From: Chara braunii
Taxonomy: Eukaryota > Streptophyta > Charophyceae > Charales > Characeae
Assembly (NCBI GenBank): GCA_003427395.1
Contig: BFEA01000118.1
Span: forward strand, 2,365,406-2,412,846
Reading direction: 5' to 3'
Length of the DNA stretch: 47,441 nt
Each line of letters starts with the position of its first letter. Position 1 is the first letter of the stretch. Below the pieces are notes generated by a model, which was not told the DNA's origin, did no database searches, and was given only the letters and a program-made list of their open reading frames with translations. Positions 32,294 through 41,742 of the stretch are shown here, piece after piece. A program made the translations under genes and the position numbers.

Positions 32294-34657
32294 ATGGACG
32301 CGGTGGAAGCCTTGTACGGGAGGGATAGAACTTGGAAGCTCTACAAAAGGCAAGCTGACCTCGACTTGCGTTCACTGAATGTGAACGGACTCGCCTCTGC
32401 AAAATACACCAAAAAACAAGCCATAATGGATCAGTTGAAGGGTGTCAGCGGGAAGGCTTGGCTGGATGTTATATGCTTGCAAGAAACCCACTTCATGGAC
32501 AACCCGGACCACAACCACACACACAAAGAGATATGGGCCCACCAAGCCTTCCGGGCACACGCCCCGCGCCCCGGCAGCGGGGGGGTAGCCATATGGCTCC
32601 CGCCGGGCTCTAAAGTAGAGATGCTCAATTGGGACGCAGATCGCGAGGAGGGTAGGTGGGTCTACTTATTGGCAATGCTGGAAATCGAGGTGGTAAGCAT
32701 TCTTAATGTATACGCTCCCAACGAGTCGGGGGCACGTCAAACCTTCTTTGAATCTCTCAAACCCAAGCTACCGGTAGGTATTCCTGTGATCCTAGTGGGA
32801 GACTTCAATGCGGAACCGGACCGCTGGCTGGATAGGTGGAAAATCTCGACTCCCTGCCCGTTCTATGTTGAAAACGATGAGAGAATGATTGAGGAGCTCT
32901 CACAATCACTAGGCCTCTTCGACACTTTCCGTAGACAATTTCCCACCGATCGTCGTTTCACCTGCTTTCGCAAGCACAACACTGAAAAGGCGACCAAGTC
33001 CAAGATAGACCTTATACTTATCTCAGAAGAGATACAAGGGGCGCTTCAGATAGCAGAAATATTCCCACGCAGCCCCTACCCGGGTCTGGACCATGCGATG
33101 TGTGTGGCAATTTTTTCCTTCAGGAAAAAGCCGGACCAAGGTAGAAACTTTTACAAGCTGAACACTTCCCTCTTGTCCATCGATCGTTTCAAGACCTACC
33201 TTACAGAGGTGTGGTCCTATTGGCAGGAACAAAAACACCAGATTCAAGACAAAATTGTATGGTTCAATAACGGCCTGGCTTTTCTAGGCCGCAAGTGCAA
33301 TGAATACTCTAAACTTCTCGCGGCGCGCCGCCACGCTGAAGAACTGAACCTGCAGCGACAACTGCAACACATACAACGACAGGAAAACGAGACAGAAGAG
33401 GAGCAAGAAGAGCTAGCCAGAACCGTCCAGACCATAAAAGCCCGCCTGGTCGACTGTACAGTCTGTATGGAGTACAGATGGCAAGGCGTGCGGATCAGAG
33501 GGAGACTCTCCAAACACAACATGGAGGGGGCCATGGACGCAAGGTTCTTTGCACTAGCCAAGGCTAAATCAGGTAGGACAGTAATTGAAGCCCTGGAGGA
33601 CCCCAAAGTCCAGCAAGGCCCCCCACATACGTCGACAGCCGCTTGCACACAGATTGCAAGGGACTTCTATCAAAATTTGTTCACCTCCGAGTGCGGGAAG
33701 CACCCGATACACCGACGAATGGAGGAAATCGACGACTTCTTGCGTCCACTCAGTAGAACCCTTACAGAACAGCAGAGGGACGACCTAGACAAGCCTCTAT
33801 CGAAAGAGGAGATATGGACCGCATTGACACAAATGGAAGAAGAAAAAACTCCAGGCATAGACGGGCTTCCCAAGGAGTTCTGGGAGGCAATGTGGCCACA
33901 TATATCACAAGATCTCATGGAATTCTACCAGGAGGTATGGGCCACAGGACAGACCGGGGAGCTGGTTGGGCAAGGGGTGCTGACGCTCCTCTATAAGAAA
34001 GGGGCAAGAATTGATATAAGAAACTACAGACCCATCACCCTGCTCACAGTAGTCTACAAGATGATGGTTAAAGCACTAGTCAATCACATGACAGCGCTGA
34101 TGTCGGACATCATCCACCCAAACCAAACAGGCTTCATACAAGGTAGGAACATTCAGGATAACATTCTTTTGGTTAACGAGACGATTAAACTGGCCAGACA
34201 ATCTAAAAATAATGCGGCCATCATTTTCATTGACTTCGAAAAAGCTTACGATCATGTAGATTGGGTCTTCCTAGACAAGTGTTTGCAAAAGCTCAACTTC
34301 GGGCCTGACTTTAGGAGATGGATAAGGATCCTTCACTCCAACGCAACCACCGGAGTCATGGTGAATGGCAACCTGGCCGCTCCCATCAATTTGCAAAGAT
34401 CAGTCAGACAAGGGGACCCCATAGTTCCATACCTTTTTGTAATAATTATGGAAGCACTAGCTACTAATCTGAGAACTCATAAGGACATCAAGAGAATCCA
34501 GGTGTCTGCACTCCCCAAGGAGGCAATTCCGGTCTGCTCACTGTTCACAGACGACCTGACCTTGCTGGTAGATGCCTCCTGGGAATCATTGGAAGAAATC
34601 CAACGTATGATGGATCGATTCTGTAAACTCTCAGACAATGATGGATCGATTTTGTAA
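32294..34657 (+). CDS. LINE ORF2, N-terminal part: APE endonuclease and reverse transcriptase
   Basis: The 787-residue frame has a complete apurinic-type endonuclease: LNVNGL (28-33), QETH with catalytic Glu64, NVYAPN (138-143), GDFN (169-172), SKIDLIL (236-242) and LDHAMC with Asp266/His267. The reverse transcriptase follows: TPGIDGLP, NYRPITLL, NQTGFIQGRNIQDN, FIDFEKAYDHVDW, SVRQGDP and FTDDLTLL (751-754). FADD is expected; here Ala is Thr (GCA to ACA). The frame ends early because of a 31-bp tandem duplication at 34607-34668. The nicking and target-primed reverse transcription roles are known for the family. The endonuclease part looks intact, the RT part is truncated. Confidence 0.93.
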   Translation: MDAVEALYGRDRTWKLYKRQADLDLRSLNVNGLASAKYTKKQAIMDQLKGVSGKAWLDVICLQETHFMDNPDHNHTHKEIWAHQAFRAHAPRPGSGGVAIWLPPGSKVEMLNWDADREEGRWVYLLAMLEIEVVSILNVYAPNESGARQTFFESLKPKLPVGIPVILVGDFNAEPDRWLDRWKISTPCPFYVENDERMIEELSQSLGLFDTFRRQFPTDRRFTCFRKHNTEKATKSKIDLILISEEIQGALQIAEIFPRSPYPGLDHAMCVAIFSFRKKPDQGRNFYKLNTSLLSIDRFKTYLTEVWSYWQEQKHQIQDKIVWFNNGLAFLGRKCNEYSKLLAARRHAEELNLQRQLQHIQRQENETEEEQEELARTVQTIKARLVDCTVCMEYRWQGVRIRGRLSKHNMEGAMDARFFALAKAKSGRTVIEALEDPKVQQGPPHTSTAACTQIARDFYQNLFTSECGKHPIHRRMEEIDDFLRPLSRTLTEQQRDDLDKPLSKEEIWTALTQMEEEKTPGIDGLPKEFWEAMWPHISQDLMEFYQEVWATGQTGELVGQGVLTLLYKKGARIDIRNYRPITLLTVVYKMMVKALVNHMTALMSDIIHPNQTGFIQGRNIQDNILLVNETIKLARQSKNNAAIIFIDFEKAYDHVDWVFLDKCLQKLNFGPDFRRWIRILHSNATTGVMVNGNLAAPINLQRSVRQGDPIVPYLFVIIMEALATNLRTHKDIKRIQVSALPKEAIPVCSLFTDDLTLLVDASWESLEEIQRMMDRFCKLSDNDGSIL

Positions 34658-34668
34658 ACTCTCAGACA

Positions 34669-35141
34669 TGAGTGTAAACTGGGGCAATAAAACCCAAGGA
34701 TGGTGGATCCACCATCAGGGAGTGAGGCCTCCATAGCACCCCAAGCTCAAATGGCTCCCAGAAGAAGTGCCCATCAGAGTGCTAGGCATGTCAATGACGG
34801 CGGCAGGAAGGCCAACTATCAACAATGAGTGGTTAACGGGCCCTCCCCTGGCCAAAATGGCACTCTGGAAGAACAAATACACCTCGCTATTTGGACGCTC
34901 CCTGATAATCAACAATGTGGTACTGGCCACGCTATGGTACAAGTCAGCAATTTGGGCCCTGGACAAGAAGGCCTTGCGCCCATTGAAGCGGCAGATAACA
35001 ACCTTTCTATGGAGGAGCGACCATGAGAAGTTAAATGTAATCAACCGCGTGGCATGGCACTCCATCATCCAACCTAAAACCAAAGGGGGGCTAGGCATTC
35101 TCGACCTGTTGGCGCAAACTAAAGCACTGGCGGTGCAATGA
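34669..35141 (+). pseudogene. LINE ORF2, post-RT segment
   Basis: After the 31-bp duplication the sequence continues in another frame: MSVNWGNKTQGWWIHH, a stop near 34731, then VPIRVLGMSMTAAGRP, LFGRSLIINNVVLATLWYKS, WRSDHEKLN and KGGLGILD. The same segment exists in the LINE at 38.9-39.3 kb. It ends at a TGA (35139-35141) where the relative has TGG (tryptophan), and a frameshift follows near 35175. Confidence 0.85.
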
Positions 35142-35182
35142 ATCAAACGTCTGATTTTTGACCCAGACACCCCTGGAAAGGG

Positions 35183-36937
35183 TTGGCTCTGGAACAGATC
35201 TCCAGATTGGCATCCCAGACAACCGCAGGGAGCGACCCGCGGATGTGGCTTGAAAATAGGGATTGGCCCATCCCAAGGCCTAGGCGGATGCAACAAGGCC
35301 TTGATCCCCCCTCCCCCAGACGAGCCGCAAGGGCTGACCTGTGTAACGATCCGTTCTGGACCTCATTCCTCAAAACATGGAGGAACCTCCCCTTACCAGA
35401 TAAAACCTCGCCGGACAGATGGGAGGAAGTAGCGAGGCAACCCCTTTTTGGCAACAGGTGGGTTGTGGACTCAAAAGGACAAACCCTCCACTGCAGGGAC
35501 TCCCCCTGGCAAGGCAAGATTAGGCGAGGGGTAATGAGAGTGAAGGACATTTGGGACATGGAACAGAAGGATTGGATAAACCCCGAGCAACTAAGACAAA
35601 GATTGAGGTACTGTCACCGGCCACAAGAAGCCCTGGAGTCGATAGTGGAAAGGATCCCCCTGGACTGGTGGAGGATCCTACACAAAGGGCCTACCCTACA
35701 AATATTGGACTGGGTGGCAGTGGAAGGGCGACAAGGAGAAGTAGGCAGGGTGACCCGTTGTCCCCGTGGAGGAAGCGTGGAAGTACAACTCTTCCAAGAG
35801 GGACGGGACAACATAATCCAAACGAGTAATCCGAAAGAAATCATAGAGTGCCAAAAAGAAGTTATTTTCAGAATCAGAGTCCTCGAGGAGAATGAACAAA
35901 GCATAGCTTTCCACCCTGGCTCCCCGATCCATCATCTGGCCTTGGATCCGCTAGAGTGGACATGGACAACCCGTTGGGGGAAGGGAAGGAGCAGCACTAG
36001 GACATTATATGGACTAACGGTCAAATCCACCTACAGGCTGCTTAGGCCGACAATGAACCTTCGAGACCAGGTAGCGGAACGCTGGAGGAACCACTTGAAT
36101 GTCAGTACAGCTGATCTCAGACTGATCAAGTGGTTCAAAATGGCCAAAGCAAAACCGGCTAAAAGCGCCTCCCTTCAATGGCAGCTGGAACACCGCTGCC
36201 TACCCACCAATAATTGGCTCATAGATAGAACCTCCCTGGAACAGAGAGGCTGTGCCCTCCCATGGTGCAAATTATGCATCAACTCATTCCCATCCAAAAA
36301 GCGACCGGAGATGATCGAACACATCTTCTTGCAATGCCCGGGGGCACTCTGGCTGTGGAGGTGGTGGGACAGAATTTAGGGGCAGCTGGAAACAATCGCC
36401 CCGTGGCCCTGGGACTGGAAGGCAATCCTGTTTGAAATCTGGCCCAAAGACCACATGGACCAGCTAGATGCCTTCACCGACAACATGTTCAAAACAGGAC
36501 GCAGGGCGATGCTTTGGGCGCTATGGAGACGACGCTGTACATTCGAAATAGAAGGTGCCAGACTAGAAGGTCCTGAGTTCACGGAAAGTATACAGCAACA
36601 GGTTCAAATAGAAATAACTGCGGTATGGGAGGAGGTAAAAACACGTATCAGACTTCTTGACAGAAAAAAAGACATCCTACTTAAAATCCAGGAATTCGGT
36701 TCATGCTGGCTCGGGGGACCTGATGGGGGGAGGATAGGGAAGGTAGAATGGAAAGGGGAACCCCCTGAACCCGGGTTAGATCAGGGACGGAGAGAGATAG
36801 TAAGAGACTACTGTCTCATATTTAAAGACTGGGCTCATGTGGATGCGGCCATCCCCCTAAAGCCTGCTGGAGAATTTCCGAAATTTTTCCCTCCCCCCTC
36901 CAACTGCCAGGTAGAAATGCAGTGGTATGGAGGATAA
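35183..36937 (+). pseudogene. LINE ORF2, C-terminal part with zf-RVT zinc finger
   Basis: One frame runs to 36937 with a single stop at 36377-36379 (TAG where the relative LINE has TGG). It contains WLENRDWPIP, VKDIWDMEQKDW, IPLDWWRILHKG, KSTYRLLRP, LKWFKMAKAKP-like sequence, then HRCLPTNNWLIDR and CKLC...EHIFLQC, the zf-RVT zinc-binding module. After the stop come RAMLWALWRRRCTFEIEGA, GSCWLGGPDGG and a C-terminal MQWYGG. The tryptophan-rich tail is conserved with the neighbouring LINE. Its role is inferred to be RNA/DNA binding during integration. Confidence 0.87.
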
Positions 36938-37428
36938 ACGAAAGAATAGACAAGGAGAGGTCAGAGGAGCCCGTCAAATAGCAGCAGGAGGGGCAGCGGA
37001 GCTCGCAAATAATAGCAGATATCTGGCGCCGACAGCAAGGTGAAGAGGCTCTTGCCTTCTGCTCCGGCCCACAAGGGACGCTGGACTTGGTTTGGGTCGC
37101 CTGGCAAGAAAGGGACTGTTTCAAAAAAAAGGGAGCTGACAGTTGTATGGCAGAGAGAGGAGACTCAAAGGCTATAAAGACCAGCAAGGGTTGACTGGTA
37201 GTAAACTAGGTTAGAAGAAATCAAACTCCGATGGTGACAGGTGGGAGAACTAGGAATTGCAGTAGGGATCTGGCGCCAATATACATGGTGAAGAGGTTTT
37301 TCCCCTGGCACCCGCGTTGCCAAAAGTTATTTACATTGAAACATTGCACAGTCAATCCTCTGGACTCCAGAGTAATCAATGCTGGCAGGTTTCTTTTTCC
37401 TTCTGTTCACATTCATCAACATGTATAA
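36938..37428 (+). other. LINE 3' untranslated region
   Basis: Non-coding sequence between the ORF2 end and the tail module. ATCTGGCGCC recurs at about 37020 and 37268, each time followed by GGTGAAGAGG, so the region has an internal duplication of about 250 bases. Confidence 0.6.
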
Positions 37429-37541
37429 GGGACGCTGGACCCGCTTTCCAGCAGGTGACGCTCCCCACCAATAGATGGAGCCTCCCCTCTGGGTGCTAGT
37501 GGTGTCTGCTCTTACCAGCATCACTAGCACTGCGAGGGTGT

Positions 37542-37577
<36 letters not shown>
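37429..37577 (+). promoter_or_regulatory. LINE 3' tail module: two hairpins and polyA
   Basis: Hairpin I is GCTGGA (37434-37439), loop CCCGCTT, TCCAGC (37447-37452). CTCCCCACCAATAGATGGAG follows. Hairpin II is TGCTAGTG (37494-37501) with CACTAGCA (37522-37529) around GTCTGCTCTTACCAGCAT, then A32. By analogy with plant LINE/SINE pairs it probably is the recognition site of the reverse transcriptase. Confidence 0.75.
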
Positions 37578-37578
<1 letters not shown>

Positions 37579-37581
<3 letters not shown>

Positions 37582-37648
37582 TTCCGCAGGGGCCATGCTA
37601 ATCTTCTTTCTCTGTATCATTCCAATTTTAACGGATGTCCCGGAGGAC
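37579..37648 (-). pseudogene. U6 snRNA copy 2, 5' half
   Basis: The minus strand begins GTCCTCCGGGACATCCG, continues AAAATTGGAATGATACAGAG and, after a small duplication (AAAGAAG), GATTAGCATGGCCCC. It is the continuation of 31936-31988, separated by the LINE. The duplication next to the ACAGAGA box indicates a non-functional copy. Confidence 0.9.
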
Positions 37649-37712
37649 GAGACATTGGCAACCTTGATCAGAGGGAACCCCGAAATAAAACGCATAGAAA
37701 TCCCTTGCGGTA
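37649..37712 (+). pseudogene. Older LINE reverse transcriptase, right half
   Basis: The plus strand encodes ETLATLIRGNPEIKRIEIPCG, aligned to EALATNLRTHKDIKRIQVSAL of the nested LINE. It resumes where 31926 stops, after a 13-base duplicated target. It then runs into a GGT repeat and no further RT sequence follows. Confidence 0.8.
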
Positions 37713-37830
37713 GCGGTAGTAGTGGTGGTAGTCGCGGTCGGGGTGATAGTGGTGGTAGTGGTGGTAGTGGCAGTAGTCGTGGTAGTGGTGGTAGTGGTGG
37801 TAGTCGCGGTAGCGGTGGTCGCGAAAATTA
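37713..37830. repeat. GGT/AGT trinucleotide repeat
   Basis: An imperfect (GGT AGT)n array with CGC variants, giving a Gly/Ser frame by composition. Confidence 0.9.
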
Positions 37831-38659
37831 GGGTTGATCAACTCTTTAGCATGAAGGGGTGTGACCCCATGTGGAGTTAGGGTGCTTAGGGTTTCTATGT
37901 TGGTAGATTCCTTGTTTCGGCGCAGCTTGATACTCTTTCAGTTGGATGATGCCTCAAGGGCAGTAGGTCAATCCTTCTCGCGTGTAGAGAAGTAATCAAC
38001 ACCTCTGCCTTTTGTGGAGATATAGGCTGAGCTGCGATTTTGTGCAGATTGGATCATGGGTGAAGCACGATTATACATTGCAGAACATAGACCACATCAG
38101 GGGTTGGGTTCGGTGTCTCGTTTGATCGATGGAATGAGGTTTGCTGTGAAGATGCGGTTGATTAGTTGAATAAGGATGTCCCCTCCCGTGACATGGCATA
38201 GCTTCACGACACTGTATAGTGATGCTGGATCTGAATTCCAGCTGACACACACCACATCATTGTACGGGGAAGCTAACTCAATTCATAACATATCATGCAC
38301 ATCATGCACACATCTTGCACTCATCGTGCACACAGACCTCATCAGGGGTAGGGTTTGGTGCTTGGTCTGAATGCTTTTTTTCCCCTTTTTTAAGAAAACC
38401 AGTCCGGCTGCTAGGGAGAGTGATACGAGTGCCTCCCCCTAGCAGTATTCCTGGATGCTCCAGTCTATTGGTGGGGAGCCACTAGGATTAGGCTCAATGT
38501 CATATAGTGGTCTGAATGCTAGGATTAGGATCGATGTCATATAGTGGTCTGATTGCTAGGATTAAACAAGAATGGGCTCGATGCCTCAGTTTGTTTTGGA
38601 GATTCTATAGATCACGTGGATAGGGTTCCCCCATCATCTGAAACATATTGCTTAAATGT
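37831..38659. other. No gene; small repeats
   Basis: A 37-bp tandem repeat (CTAGGATTAGGCTCAATGTC and the following 17 bases) starts at 38482, with copies at 38519 and a partial at 38556. A segment of about 40 bases around CATCAGGGGTTGGGTT (about 38095) recurs near 38340. TATTGGTGGGGAG at 38466 is a minus-strand LINE-tail fragment. Confidence 0.6.
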
Positions 38660-38696
38660 GCATACATAGGTAGTTGGAGATATCAACACATCTCTG
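38660..38696. repeat. 37-bp direct repeat, left of the second LINE
   Basis: A perfect copy lies at 41508-41544. The LINE coding sequence begins at the next base. Confidence 0.85.
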
Positions 38697-41089
38697 GAGG
38701 CCTTAGCTGCAAACCTAAGGTAACATAGAGATATCAAGCGCATTCGAGTCGCGTCAATACAAGAGGAAGCTATACCTGTTTGTTCCCTATTTGCGGATGA
38801 TTTATCACTCATGGTTGAGGCATCACATGACAACTTGATGGCAGTGAAAAGAATGATGGACAAATTTTGTTATCTTTCGGACATGAGAGTCAACTGGGGA
38901 AGTAAGACGTTAGGATGGTGGATTCATGGGTAGCGTTGGACACACCAGTGAGAGTGTTAGGTATCTCTCTAACAGCGGAAGGAAAACCACTTGCCAATAA
39001 TGAATGGATTACCCAACCAGCACAAGCGAAACTTGAGTTATGGAAACACAAGCATACCTCAGTTATGGGACGTGCAATGATCATCAATAACGTGGTATTA
39101 ACTTCTTTATGATACAAGTCAGCTATCTGGCCGTTGGACAAATCAGCATTAAAAATCCTACAAAGACAAGTAGTAGCATTTCTATGGAGAGGAAACCATG
39201 AGACTCAAAATGTCATTAGCAGGGTGGCATGGCAATCAGTAATACAACCAAAAGTCAAGGGGGACTGGGAATCATTGATCCGGCTACACAAGGAATGACT
39301 CTCTTCATCCAATGGGTTAAGAGACTATTATTCAACCCAGACACCCCCTGGAGTGAATTGGCATGGGAACAAATAAGAAGATTAGCCCCACTAGCCCCAG
39401 CTAATATCCACCCAATGACATGGTTAGAAAACAGATCATGGCCTATTCCTAGGAAGCAGTCAAGAGGTGTAGAGGACCAAGAACATCACAGAACGAGATG
39501 AGGCTAGAAAGGACCTGAATAAGGACCCATTTTGGACTAATCTACTAAAAGCATGGAGAAAGTTCCCTGTACTAGATAAAGTAGCACCAGATAGATGGGA
39601 AGAAGTCTCTCGACAACCACTGTTCAATAATGGATGGATTAAAGATTCACAGGGATATGTACTACACTGTATGGATTCACCTTGGAAAAGTTGGATCAGG
39701 AAGGGCATCCTGCGCATCAAGGATATCTGGAACAAGGAAACTAAGGATTGACTATCATCAAAGGAATTGCAATGTAAACTAAGATATTGCCATCATTCAA
39801 TAGAAGCACTAGACCAGATAATTGAATTGGTTCCCTTGGACTGGATCAGGATCCTCAGGAAAGGACCTACATTGGAAGAAGGAGATTGGGAGGCCATAGA
39901 AAATCAAAGGGATCTGATTGGAAATATTCTGCAAATTAATCCTAATGAGGAAATATTATTGGTCCTACATAAGATAGCACAAGTTCATACAGTACTACCC
40001 AACCCTACGGAGGAAACGAGATGGGTCAATAAGAAACAGGTCTTCAGGATCAGAGTAATGAAACAAAGTGACAAGTGGCTGACCTTTAAACCTAGCACAC
40101 CGGTTCAATGTTTGACACTAGATCCTATCAACTGGGTTTGGACTTCGCCACCAAGGAAGGGTTATAATTATAAAAGAACGCTTCATACCCTGTCTGTTAA
40201 ATCAACGTATAGAATGATGAGACCTAGTATAAATATCAAGAACAGGGTAGGAGACAGATGGATGAAACAGTTAAATTTAAAAAGAGAAGCACTCAAGATA
40301 ATCAAATGGTTCAGAAATATGAAAATGAAACCAACCAAAATAGCTTCACTACAATGACAGATTGAACATCGTTGTTTACCAACTAATGATTGGCTGATTA
40401 GTAGAACAACTCTAGAACAGAAAGGGTTAGTTCTACCTTGGTGTCGATTCTGTAAATCTGCTTTTCCAACAAGATTAATTCCTGAAACAATTGAGCATAT
40501 CTTCCTACAATTTTCAGGGGCAATATGAATGTGGAGGTGGTGGGATAGGATTTGGAATTCATTGGAAACCACTAGCCAGTAGCCCTGGGATTGGAAAGCT
40601 ATTTTGCTGGAATCTTGGGTACCACATCCATATGACGAGTTCACACATAACCTTTTGATTGGACGAAGAGGGGTACTTTGGGCCATTTGGAGAAGACGAT
40701 GTACTTATGAAATGGAAGGGGCAAGATTGGATGGCCCTGAATTTACAGACTCAATCAAAGAGCAAATTCAGATTGTGATTAGAGCACAGTGGGATAATGT
40801 CAAAGAGAAAATTCAACATTTACACTCACTCAATGAAATTAGAGATCATATTCATAAATTCAGTCACAGTTGGCTGGGTGGACCACAGGGGGGGAAAATA
40901 GGACAGATCAAGAGGAAGGGGGGTGACGGACAGGAGTTTGGAAGTATAAACAATGTTTATTACCTGAAGTTTGAAGAATGGACTGTGGTTGATCCAAGTA
41001 TCCCAATGAGGCAGTTATCAGAATTCCCCGACCCATTTCCTCCACAATCAGGATGTTTAGTTCCATGGTCTTGGTATGGAAATGATTGA
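38697..41089 (+). pseudogene. LINE ORF2, RT catalytic block to C-terminus, with stops
   Basis: It encodes EEAIPVCSLFADDLSLMVEAS with an intact FADD, VRVLGISLTAEGKPLANN, MGRAMIINNVVL, WLENRSWPIPR, LDWIRILRKGPT, VKSTYRMMRPS, then HRCLPTNDWLI, CRFC-type zinc ligands with EHIFLQ, RRGVLWAIWRRRCTYEMEGA and a C-terminal WSWYGND. In-frame stops at 39110-39112, 39749-39751, 40355-40357, 40525-40527 and 40580-40582 all stand where the sister LINE has tryptophan TGG. There are also indels near 38930, 39255 and 39470. The final Cys ligand region reads FLQFS instead of FLQCP, so the zinc finger lacks a ligand. Confidence 0.88.
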
Positions 41090-41297
41090 GGAATTATCTC
41101 ATTATAATGGATTACAAGCTAGCATATTACGGAATTCAGGCGCCCCTTATGAGGGTGAAGAGGCTGGATACATTAGAAATGAGAAGGAAGGAGCAATCAG
41201 TATGAGCATAAGGACTAGTAATTCAAGATCATTCGGCTCCCACAACCGGGAGAAGAGGTTCAGTGCTCAAATACCATTGTGGAAATGTGTAACTAAT

Positions 41298-41422
41298 GGG
41301 ACGCTGGACCCGGTTTCCAGCAGGTGCAGCTCCCCACCAATAGATGGAGTGACATGCATAAGGTATACTAGTTGGGGAGATATGTATCACCTCAACTAGT
41401 ACTACCTGCACAGTCTTGTTTG

Positions 41423-41456
<34 letters not shown>
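41298..41456 (+). promoter_or_regulatory. 3' tail module of the second LINE
   Basis: Hairpin I GCTGGA/TCCAGC with loop CCCGGTT, CTCCCCACCAATAGATGGAG, then hairpin II ACTAGTTG (41367-41374) with CAACTAGT (41393-41400), then A34. The hairpin II stem differs from that of the first LINE yet is perfectly paired. Confidence 0.75.
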
Positions 41457-41459
<3 letters not shown>

Positions 41460-41742
41460 CTGCATAGGGACGCTGGACCCGATTTCCAGCAGATACATTC
41501 ACCTACAGCATACATAGGTAGTTGGAGATATCAACACATCTCTGCATAGGGACACTGGACCCGATTTCGAGCAGATACATTCGCATCAGTGTACAGGGAC
41601 GCTGGACCCGATTTCCAGCAGGTGCAGCTCCCCACCAATAGATGCAGCCTTCGACGCAGGGACCTACTCACTGGGGATGCTCTTATCACCTCGTTAAGTA
41701 GGTTTCCCCTACTATACGAAGTTAAAAAAAAAAGAAAAAAAC
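41457..41742 (+). mobile_element. Tail-module cluster with its own polyA
   Basis: Three further copies of GGGAC(G/A)CTGGACCCGATTT begin at about 41467, 41548 and 41596. The first two are parts of an 81-base tandem duplication (from 41457 and 41538) that includes the 37-bp repeat at 41508-41544. The third is a complete tail: CTCCCCACCAATAGATG, hairpin II ACCTACT (41662-41668) with AGTAGGT (41697-41703) around GGGATGCTCTTATCACC, then an A-rich end. Confidence 0.7.

Larger units (their letters stand above)
31989..37577 (+). mobile_element. Near-complete L1-type LINE inserted in a U6 copy
   Basis: The element carries the end of ORF1, ORF2 with APE endonuclease, RT and zf-RVT, a 3' untranslated region and a 32-A tail (37546-37577). 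Target-site duplications are TCCTTGCGCAGGGGCC (31973-31988) and TCCTTCCGCAGGGGCC (37579-37594), both U6 sequence. It is 5'-truncated within ORF1. A short GCAGGGGCCTC repeat at the 5' junction suggests microhomology joining. Confidence 0.93.
38697..41456 (+). mobile_element. 5'-truncated L1-type LINE, second copy
   Basis: The insertion starts inside the reverse transcriptase (EALAANLR) and ends with the tail module and 34 A (41423-41456). It is the same family as the LINE at 32-37.6 kb, judged by continuous protein similarity, though clearly diverged in nucleotide sequence. The flanking 37-bp repeat may be a target duplication or part of a pre-existing tandem repeat. Confidence 0.9.

Noticed and set aside
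31936-32300. Template-switch chimera of U6 and LINE
   Set aside because: Known U6/LINE chimeras have both parts in the same orientation. Here U6 is antisense, its other half lies beyond the LINE polyA, and a target duplication is present, so simple insertion explains it better.
37475-37831. Gly/Ser-rich protein
   Set aside because: It fuses the LINE tail, polyA, antisense U6, an RT remnant and a GGT repeat by chance.
34607-40582. Alternative genetic code (TGA read as tryptophan)
   Set aside because: TAG also occurs at tryptophan positions, TGG is used normally throughout, and the copies carry other inactivating lesions.
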